NCBI GenBank assembly: GCA_002412765.1
Contig: DHVR01000046.1
Span: 1 to 12,725 of the forward strand
DNA: 12,725 bases
Source: Leptolinea sp. UBA5203
GTDB taxonomy: Bacteria > Chloroflexota > Anaerolineae > Anaerolineales > Anaerolineaceae
Direction: 5' to 3'
Shown: positions 7,570 through 12,725 of the stretch, piece after piece
Layout of the letters: the number at the start of each line of letters is the position of its first letter
Position numbering within the stretch: position 1 is the first letter of the stretch
Program-made: the position numbers and the translations under genes
The notes under the pieces: generated by a model
Told to the model about the DNA's origin: nothing
Databases searched by the model: none
What the model saw: only the letters and a program-made list of their open reading frames with translations

Positions 7570-8587
7570 GCCATTTATTCAACGTGTTGTTAACCGGCAG
7601 AACTTATCGGCTGCCGAAGCGGAAGAAGCTATGACCCTCCTCATGACCGGCCAGGCCACCCAGGCGCAGATCGGCGGATACCTGATCGGGCTGCGCATGA
7701 AAGGCGAAACGGTGGAAGAGATCGTCGGATCGGCGCGCGCCATGCGCAGGCAAGCCAGCCGTGTACCGGTAAACAACGGCCATGGTGACCTACTGGATAC
7801 CGCCGGTACCGGTGGTGACGGTGCGCATACCTTTAACATCTCAACCGGTGCGGCCTTTATCATCGCCGGGGCGGGTAAGAAAGTAGCCAAGCACGGCAAC
7901 CGCGCGGCTTCTTCCAAGTGCGGTAGTGCGGATGTATTGGGCGCACTGGGCGTCAATATTGATTTGACGCCTGAGCAAGTGGCGGACTGCATTGACCAGG
8001 TGGGCATCGGTTTTATTTTTGCCCCAAAATTTCACCCGGCCATGAAATACGCCGTCAGTCCACGCAAAGAACTCGGCCAGCGTACGATATTCAATATCCT
8101 CGGCCCGCTCACCAATCCGGCCGGCGCTACCCATCAACTGATCGGTGTGTACGACCCCACTCTCACTCAACCACTGGCCGAAGTGCTGGGTGAGCTGGGC
8201 GGACAGGCCGCTTACGTGGTACACGGCGACGGTGGTCTGGATGAGCTGACCACCAGCGGCGTCAATCGTGTCAGTTATTTACATGGCAGCAAAGTGGATA
8301 CTTTCGAGCTGGACGCAACCGATCTGGGCTTGCGCCGCACAAAAATCGGCGAGCTGCGCGGTGGGGAACCAACTGAAAATGCCGGCATGCTGCGGGCGTT
8401 ACTCTCCGGTGAGGATGAAAGTCCGCGCCGGGATGTGCTCCTGCTGAACAGCGCGGCTGCCCTGGCGGCCACCAGCGGCGGCGATTTTCCAGGTGCATTG
8501 AAACTGGCCGAAACCTCCTTAAGCAGCGGCGCCGCCCTGCGCAAATTAGATCAATTGATTGCTTTCAGCGGAGCTTATGCCATATGA
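7562..8587 (+). CDS. trpD: Anthranilate phosphoribosyltransferase
   Basis: TrpD joins anthranilate to phosphoribosyl pyrophosphate, making phosphoribosyl-anthranilate. The 341-residue protein has the normal length for the stand-alone enzyme. The helical N-terminal dimerisation domain covers about residues 1-70. The PRPP-binding loop GTGGDG is at 82-87, followed by FNISTG, KHGNRAASSKCGSADVL from residue 110 and, further on, FHPAMKYAVSPRKELGQRT and FNILGPLTNPA, which line the anthranilate and PRPP sites. VVHGDGGLDELTTSG is a further family signature. The start ATG overlaps the end of trpG by 8 nt and has a GGAGG ribosome site about eight bases upstream. The stop overlaps trpC by 4 nt (ATGA). 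Both junctions imply translational coupling. Thymidine phosphorylase relatives share the fold but not this set of motifs. Confidence 0.97.
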   Translation: MLKPFIQRVVNRQNLSAAEAEEAMTLLMTGQATQAQIGGYLIGLRMKGETVEEIVGSARAMRRQASRVPVNNGHGDLLDTAGTGGDGAHTFNISTGAAFIIAGAGKKVAKHGNRAASSKCGSADVLGALGVNIDLTPEQVADCIDQVGIGFIFAPKFHPAMKYAVSPRKELGQRTIFNILGPLTNPAGATHQLIGVYDPTLTQPLAEVLGELGGQAAYVVHGDGGLDELTTSGVNRVSYLHGSKVDTFELDATDLGLRRTKIGELRGGEPTENAGMLRALLSGEDESPRRDVLLLNSAAALAATSGGDFPGALKLAETSLSSGAALRKLDQLIAFSGAYAI

Positions 8588-9369
8588 GTCGCCTGGACGA
8601 GATTCTGGCGTACAAACGCTTGGAATTGCCAACGCGTATGCAGGCTAGACCGTTGGACAATGTTAAAGCCGAAGCGCAAGCCTGCCCGCTGCCTTTAAAT
8701 GCGCTGGCTGCCTTACGCAAACCCGCCATGGGGCGGCCGCGTCTGATTGCCGAGGTAAAAGCAGCCTCACCTTCCCGCGGTGTGCTGGTGGAGAATTTTA
8801 ATCCGCTGGCGCTGGCGCAGGTGTACACAGATAACGGTGCTGCTGCCATCAGTGTGCTGACCGATGAGCACTTCTTCCGCGGCAATTTGGATTACCTGGC
8901 ACAGATTTCCGTGCTGCAGCCCAGACCGGTTACCCTGCGGAAGGATTTTATTCTGGACGAATATCAACTCTATGAAGCACGAGCTGCCGGCGCCAGTATG
9001 GCGTTGTTGATCGTGGCTGCATTGACTGCAAGTCAACTGGTCAGTCTGCGCGAGAAATGTGAAAGCTTGGGCATGACAGCCCTGGTGGAAGCACACACGG
9101 CCGATGAAGTGCACATTGCGCTGAATTGCGGCGCAAGGCTGCTGGGCATCAACAACCGCGACCTGGGTACCTTTCAGGTCAACCTGGAGACCAGCTTACG
9201 CCTACGCGCTATGGTCCCAACGGATGTGGTGGTAGTAGCCGAAAGCGGCATCTTCACCCGTGCGGATGTGGATCGTCTGGCAGATGCAGGCATAGACGCC
9301 ATTCTGGTAGGCGAAGCCCTGGTGACCGCCCCGGATATTCCCGCCAAAGTGCGCGAACTGGCAGGCTGA
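8584..9369 (+). CDS. trpC: Indole-3-glycerol phosphate synthase
   Basis: TrpC closes the indole ring, converting carboxyphenylamino-deoxyribulose phosphate to indole-3-glycerol phosphate with loss of carbon dioxide and water. The 261-residue TIM barrel is the unfused form. Visible active-site elements are IAEVKAASPSRG with Lys59, the SVLTDEHFFRGNLDYL strand, LRKDF with Lys120, LVEAH with Glu169, GINNRDL with Asn190 and the phosphate-binding VAESGI at 218-223. The gene begins with the ATGA overlap at the trpD stop and ends one base before trpF. An E. coli-type TrpC-TrpF fusion is absent; TrpF is a separate downstream gene. Confidence 0.97.
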   Translation: MSRLDEILAYKRLELPTRMQARPLDNVKAEAQACPLPLNALAALRKPAMGRPRLIAEVKAASPSRGVLVENFNPLALAQVYTDNGAAAISVLTDEHFFRGNLDYLAQISVLQPRPVTLRKDFILDEYQLYEARAAGASMALLIVAALTASQLVSLREKCESLGMTALVEAHTADEVHIALNCGARLLGINNRDLGTFQVNLETSLRLRAMVPTDVVVVAESGIFTRADVDRLADAGIDAILVGEALVTAPDIPAKVRELAG

Positions 9370-9370
9370 G

Positions 9371-10039
9371 ATGATTGTCAAAATTTGCGGGATCACCACT
9401 CTGGAAGATGCTCAGGCGGCAATAGAAGCCGGTGCAGATATGCTGGGTTTTAATTTCTACGAGAAAAGTCCTCGTTATCTTACCCCGCAAGCTTGCCGCA
9501 CGATCACCCAAAAATTGCCACTTCACCGTGTAACGACCGTGGGCGTGTTCGTCAACCTGCCGACGCTGGAAATTCAACACATCCTGCAGGCTACCGGATT
9601 ACATTTGGCGCAGCTCAGCGGGGACGAATCTCCACAAGAATTGGCAGCCCTGCATGGGCAGGCTTTCAAGTCTTTGCGTCCATCCGATAATAACGCTTTG
9701 CAGGCCGACCTGTCACGCTACTCCCCGCATAAGGGCGCACCCGCCTGGCTGCTGGATGCGTACCGTTCGGGCGCATATGGCGGTACCGGACAAACAGCCG
9801 ATTGGGGGCTGGCAGCCAATCTGGCCCGACAGGTACCGATTCTTCTGGCAGGCGGTTTACGTCCTGATAATGTGGCCTCGGCCATCGGCCAGGTACATCC
9901 CTGGGGCGTGGATGTAGCCTCCGGTGTGGAATCCAGCCCGGGTTTAAAAGACCCTGCGGCTATGAAGGATTTTATTCGCAATGCCAAACAAGCCGGCCAA
10001 TCGGTGGTTTATTGCAGACAGGTGGAAATACCCTTGTGA
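9371..10039 (+). CDS. trpF: Phosphoribosylanthranilate isomerase
   Basis: TrpF performs the Amadori rearrangement of phosphoribosyl-anthranilate, the step between TrpD and TrpC. The 222-residue TIM barrel opens MIVKICGITT with catalytic Cys6. The general acid is Asp129 in WLLDAYRSGAYGGTG, and the phosphate site is formed by GGTGQ at 137-141, LAGGL at 159-163 and DVASGVE at 181-187. The common QLHG motif reads QLSG at 81-84, so its His is replaced by Ser. About 15 residues beyond the last helix (FIRNAKQ) form a short tail of no known role. The start lies one base after the trpC stop. After trpF the tight packing of the operon breaks for 104 nt. Confidence 0.95.
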   Translation: MIVKICGITTLEDAQAAIEAGADMLGFNFYEKSPRYLTPQACRTITQKLPLHRVTTVGVFVNLPTLEIQHILQATGLHLAQLSGDESPQELAALHGQAFKSLRPSDNNALQADLSRYSPHKGAPAWLLDAYRSGAYGGTGQTADWGLAANLARQVPILLAGGLRPDNVASAIGQVHPWGVDVASGVESSPGLKDPAAMKDFIRNAKQAGQSVVYCRQVEIPL

Positions 10040-10064
10040 TTAGAATTGCTTCATAAAAGTGAAA

Positions 10065-10111
10065 GTGTCACTGCGAGGAGGGCTCCTTATGCCCGACGTG
10101 GCAGTCTCCCC
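10065..10111. repeat. REP-like palindromic repeat between trpF and trpB
   Basis: The segment reads as a nested imperfect hairpin: ACTGC (10070-10074) with GCAGT (10101-10105), and inside it GGGC (10080-10083) with GCCC (10091-10094), loop TCCTTAT. Its outer parts, GTGTCACTGCGAGGAG and CGACGTGGCAGTCTCC, resemble a family of dispersed palindromes of the TGTCATTGCGAGG...CGTGGCAATCTCC type that I recall from many bacterial genomes. No second copy is visible in this window. There is no T run, so it is not an obvious terminator. Confidence 0.6.
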
Positions 10112-10143
10112 GCCGAACTTCAAGATTAATAAAGGAAAGCATC

Positions 10144-11358
10144 ATGACCCTACTCGAAAAACAACCATACAAAATCCAATCCAAATACGGGCCCTACGGT
10201 GGGGCATTCATCCCCGAAGTGCTGGTCCCGGCAGTGAATGAGCTGGAGCAGGCCTTTTTGGAAGCCCAGACGGATGAGCACTTCCAGAGTGAATTCAAAC
10301 GACTGTTGAAGGATTACGTCGGGCGGCCGACCGCCCTGACCTACGCCGAACAGTTGAGTAAAAAACTGGGCGGCGCGCAGATCTACCTGAAGCGAGAGGA
10401 TCTTGCCCATACCGGTGCCCATAAAATCAATAACGCCCTGGGGCAGGGTCTACTCGCCAAACGCATGAGCAAAAAGCGCATCGTGGCCGAGACCGGCGCC
10501 GGACAGCACGGTGTGGCCAGTGCCACGGTAGCAGCCCTGCTGGATTTGGAATGTGTGGTCTACATGGGCACGGTGGATATTGCCCGCCAGCAGCCCAACG
10601 TGCAGCGCATGAAATTGCTGGGCGCCGAGGTTCATCCGGTGGATAGCGGCAGCCGCACGCTTAAGGATGCGGTCAATGAAGCCATCCGCGATTGGGTGGC
10701 CAACGTGCAGGGCACCCATTACCTGCTGGGTTCGGCCCTGGGACCGCATCCTTATCCGGCCATTGTGCGCGAATTCCAGTCCGTGATCGGCAAGGAAGCG
10801 CGCGTACAAATCTTGGAGCAGGCCGGGCAACTGCCGGATGTGTGCATCGCCTGCGTGGGCGGCGGATCGAACGCGATTGGTCTGTTCGACGCTTTCCGCG
10901 ATGACAAAAGTGTACAACTGATAGGCGTGGAGGCGGCAGGAGCCGGTCTGGAAAGTGGACGGCATGCCGCCCGTTTTGGTGATCCACGCATGGGCAGGCC
11001 GGGTGTACTGCAGGGTACCTATACCTATCTGCTGCAAGACGAGGATGGTCAGGTAATGGAAACCCATTCCATCTCGGCTGGCCTGGATTATGCCGCCGTA
11101 GGGCCAGAGCATGCCTACCTGCATGACATCGGACGGGCGACCTACACCAGCGCTGATGACGAAGCCGTGCTGGACGCCTTTCAAACCCTGGCACGCTGCG
11201 AGGGCATTTTGCCCGCTTTGGAATCTTCACATGCCATTGCTGAGGCTATCCGTTTAGCCCCTGAAATGAGCCGCGACAGCATCATGCTGGTCAATCTCTC
11301 CGGCCGGGGGGATAAAGACCTGGATACCATTTTGAATTACCTGGGAGGAGCACGATGA
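10144..11358 (+). CDS. trpB: Tryptophan synthase beta chain
   Basis: TrpB condenses indole, tunnelled from TrpA, with serine to give tryptophan. The 404-residue protein matches the standard TrpB1 class rather than the longer TrpB2 class. It starts with the conserved KYGPYGGAFIPE at 14-25. Lys94 in HTGAHKINNALGQ binds pyridoxal phosphate, Glu117 in AETGAGQHGVA is the catalytic acid, and GGGSNA at 239-244 holds the cofactor phosphate. The NLSGRGDKD signature is near the C-terminus. AAAGGAAAG precedes the ATG at normal spacing. The gap to trpF holds a palindromic repeat, so trpBA might be separately tuned, but I see no convincing promoter there. The trpB stop overlaps the trpA start by 4 nt (ATGA), fitting the equimolar alpha2-beta2 complex. 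Confidence 0.97.
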   Translation: MTLLEKQPYKIQSKYGPYGGAFIPEVLVPAVNELEQAFLEAQTDEHFQSEFKRLLKDYVGRPTALTYAEQLSKKLGGAQIYLKREDLAHTGAHKINNALGQGLLAKRMSKKRIVAETGAGQHGVASATVAALLDLECVVYMGTVDIARQQPNVQRMKLLGAEVHPVDSGSRTLKDAVNEAIRDWVANVQGTHYLLGSALGPHPYPAIVREFQSVIGKEARVQILEQAGQLPDVCIACVGGGSNAIGLFDAFRDDKSVQLIGVEAAGAGLESGRHAARFGDPRMGRPGVLQGTYTYLLQDEDGQVMETHSISAGLDYAAVGPEHAYLHDIGRATYTSADDEAVLDAFQTLARCEGILPALESSHAIAEAIRLAPEMSRDSIMLVNLSGRGDKDLDTILNYLGGAR

Positions 11359-12176
11359 ACCTGCAACCGATGTACACAAAAACGATAAGCGGTCTGGCGC
11401 GGATTGCCAACGCATTTGAACAGGCACATAAAGAAAACAGACCAGCTTTGATGCCATACTACACCTTAGGATATCCTGATCCGGAAACCTCCATGGATGT
11501 GATCTGTGCCATCGCGGAAGCCGGTGCTGATCTGATTGAACTGGGCGTGCCCTTCTCGGATCCATTGGCAGATGGTCCCAGTATACAGAACTCCACACAA
11601 ATTGCTCTGCAACAAGGCATGTCCGTTGCACGCTGTTTTGAGATGATGCGTGAACTACGCCGACGCGGTGTCAAACAGCCGTTGATCTTGATGGGCTATA
11701 TGAATCCTATTTTGAGTTACGGGATCAAGCGCTATGTATCGGATACCGTGGCAGCACAAGCAGATGGATTAATCGTGCCGGATTTGCCTCCGGAAGAAGC
11801 GATTTGCCTGGAACCTTCCTGCAAATCCTATCAAGTTGCATTGATTTATTTGTTATCCCCCTCATCCTCTGCTGAACGGATGAAACAAGTTGCACAGCGC
11901 ACAACTGGATTTTTATACCTGACGGCTCTCTCCGGAGTAACCGGGGCACGCAAGGATTTGGCCGCCGACCTGCCCGCGTTTGCCGCTCGTGCAAGAGTCG
12001 CCGCGCATACCCCCACTGCCGTAGGTTTCGGCATCTCTACCGCCGAACAAGTCCGCACCGTGGGTAAATTGGCCGATGGCGTCATTGTAGGCTCCGCGCT
12101 GATCGATGCGGTCAGAAAGAGCAAGGAGCCGGTCAAGGCGGCAAGGGAGTTTGTAAGGGGATTGAGGGGAGGATGA
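11355..12176 (+). CDS. trpA: Tryptophan synthase alpha chain
   Basis: TrpA splits indole-3-glycerol phosphate into glyceraldehyde 3-phosphate and indole, which passes through the tunnel to TrpB. The 273-residue TIM barrel has the catalytic pair Glu62 (DLIELGVPFSD) and Asp73 (PLADGPSIQ), spaced 11 residues apart as in the Salmonella enzyme (49 and 60). The N-terminus is about 13 residues longer than in that enzyme. Further marks are LMGYMNP near 112-118, the mobile loop stretch YLTALSGVTGAR, the phosphate-binding VGFGIS and VIVGSAL. ATG 11355 is chosen over the internal ATG 11370 because GGAGGAG is five bases before it and it forms the ATGA overlap with trpB. No clear terminator lies directly after its stop; a T run at 12178-12184 has no stem before it. 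Confidence 0.97.
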   Translation: MNLQPMYTKTISGLARIANAFEQAHKENRPALMPYYTLGYPDPETSMDVICAIAEAGADLIELGVPFSDPLADGPSIQNSTQIALQQGMSVARCFEMMRELRRRGVKQPLILMGYMNPILSYGIKRYVSDTVAAQADGLIVPDLPPEEAICLEPSCKSYQVALIYLLSPSSSAERMKQVAQRTTGFLYLTALSGVTGARKDLAADLPAFAARARVAAHTPTAVGFGISTAEQVRTVGKLADGVIVGSALIDAVRKSKEPVKAAREFVRGLRGG

Positions 12177-12193
12177 ATTTTTTTGTTATGTAG

Positions 12194-12301
12194 GTCGGTG
12201 GTGAGCGGGTAATTAATAGTGGCATGCAGGTTACGGAGCAGCGATCCCCGACGGATACTTGTTGCGGTTCCACTTGGGTGGTTTTTGTTTTGCTCACCGA
12301 C
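12194..12301. repeat. Imperfect inverted repeat downstream of trpA
   Basis: GTCGGTG followed by GTGAGC (12194-12206) faces GCTCACCGAC (12292-12301). The arms pair over ten bases if a three-base bulge is allowed. The left arm extended (12190-12205) also matches, inverted and with two one-base shifts, the segment 12482-12497. The region holds no credible reading frame and may be the remnant of a small non-coding element. Confidence 0.4.
12270..12290 (+). terminator. Weak candidate terminator about 95 nt after trpA
   Basis: A four-base stem CCAC/GTGG with loop TTGG is followed by TTTTT, G and TTT. The T run is good but the stem is short. It is the nearest hairpin with a T run downstream of trpA and may end the operon, alone or helped by the surrounding inverted repeat. 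Confidence 0.3.
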
Positions 12302-12683
12302 AAACCGCTAATGAGTAGACCTCTCTACCCATTCGGCATTCAGGCAGGCTTTATAATCCGCTGCTAGTCTGGTATTTTATGATGGAAAATGGATTGTCTC
12401 ATTTTCTCAATCAAAGCGAATAATTGTCAAGAATGTCGGGGTTCGGCGATTGATATTAAGAATCAGCATAACTTCTTCCGCCTCAACCACGACCTACAGC
12501 TTATGAACAACGTAGGCTATCCTCGGCAAAGACGTTGGGAGGGGAAATTGCCGGCCGGAGATAAGCGGGTTTGGCATTATGTATGCAGAATACATCTTAG
12601 CGATCACCTACGGATGCTCTAATTTGCCCGGCCCTTTTAAGAATCTAGTATTAACGATTTGTGAATTTAAATCTACGACACAC
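12302..12683. other. Intergenic stretch without a convincing gene
   Basis: No reading frame here looks coding. The longest, 77 codons on the plus strand (12389-12622), has no ribosome site that I can see, no recognisable domain and an unlikely composition. A lone TATAAT at 12352-12357 has no matching -35 box. Apart from the right arm of the inverted repeat at 12482-12497, I see no defined feature. Confidence 0.5.
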
Positions 12684-12725
12684 CAAACCTGTAGGGAAGC
12701 GGCATGCCGCTTCCCTACAGGTTTG
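12684..12725. repeat. Perfect 42-bp palindrome at the window end
   Basis: The sequence from 12684 to the last base is its own reverse complement, centred between 12704 and 12705 at ggca/tgcc, with no unpaired loop base in the DNA. The arms contain CCTGTAGGGAAGCGGC. It resembles the TGTAGGG...CCCTACA class of short dispersed palindromes that I recall from several bacterial phyla. It may continue past the window edge. As RNA it would form a very stable hairpin and could block read-through from the trp operon or from a gene converging from the right. Confidence 0.8.

Noticed and set aside
10010..10060. Internal promoter for trpBA in the trpF-trpB gap
   Set aside because: The best -35/-10 pairs match the consensus poorly or have wrong spacing.
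10450..11184. Open frame of 244 codons antisense to trpB
   Set aside because: It is a shadow frame of a GC-rich conserved gene and has no recognisable protein features.
12274..12290. GGGTGG followed by a T run, looking like a second T-box
   Set aside because: No ACC after the TGG, no Stem I or specifier landmarks upstream, and no gene directly downstream.
12401..12430. Minus-strand promoter reading toward trpA (TTGACA at 12425-12430)
   Set aside because: The -35 is perfect, but the only -10 partner (GAAAAT at 18 bases) is weak and no gene follows on that strand.
12389..12622. Open frame of 77 codons after trpA
   Set aside because: No ribosome site, no domain and poor composition; it spans an inverted-repeat arm and is probably chance.

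Overview
The window carries two divergent gene blocks around a regulatory region near positions 4930-5440. The right-hand block (plus strand, 5443-12176) is a complete seven-gene tryptophan biosynthesis operon in the order trpE-trpG-trpD-trpC-trpF-trpB-trpA, with every enzyme encoded separately and intact. The left-hand block (minus strand) holds a large membrane sensor histidine kinase overlapping a response regulator with an HDOD output domain, then a seven-helix membrane protein of unknown function, then the first 30 codons of another membrane or exported protein cut by the window edge.

The organism is bacterial. The T-box leader, the separate trpE/G/D/C/F/B/A genes, a mid-GC coding style and two kinds of short dispersed palindrome suggest a Chloroflexota member, perhaps Anaerolineae. 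This is a judgement from general resemblance; no marker gene in the window proves it. The kinase/regulator block is visibly AT-richer than the trp operon.

The trp operon has an exact -35 box and a near-consensus -10 box with a 17-base spacer (5049-5077). A tRNA-sensing T-box leader of about 330 nt follows: Stem I landmarks, a TGG (Trp) specifier after GAA, a Stem II CCGTTATC motif, a TGGC T-box bulge complementary to a G-ending tRNA acceptor, and a terminator just before the ribosome site. The logic is that uncharged tRNA-Trp stabilises the antiterminator and lets the operon be read. An unexpected second terminator-like hairpin with its own T run lies inside the leader (5317-5345). Genes within the operon are tightly coupled (overlaps of 4 or 8 nt, or gaps of 1-30 nt), except for a 104-nt gap between trpF and trpB that holds a REP-like palindromic repeat.

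The enzymes cover the whole route from chorismate: TrpE+TrpG (anthranilate), TrpD (phosphoribosyl transfer), TrpF (isomerisation), TrpC (indole-glycerol phosphate), TrpA+TrpB (tryptophan). After trpA, 549 bases hold no convincing gene, only a weak terminator, imperfect inverted repeats and, at the window end, a perfect 42-bp palindrome. I see no defence system, mobile element gene, CRISPR array or clearly new system. The most interesting material is in the trp leader and the small repeats.
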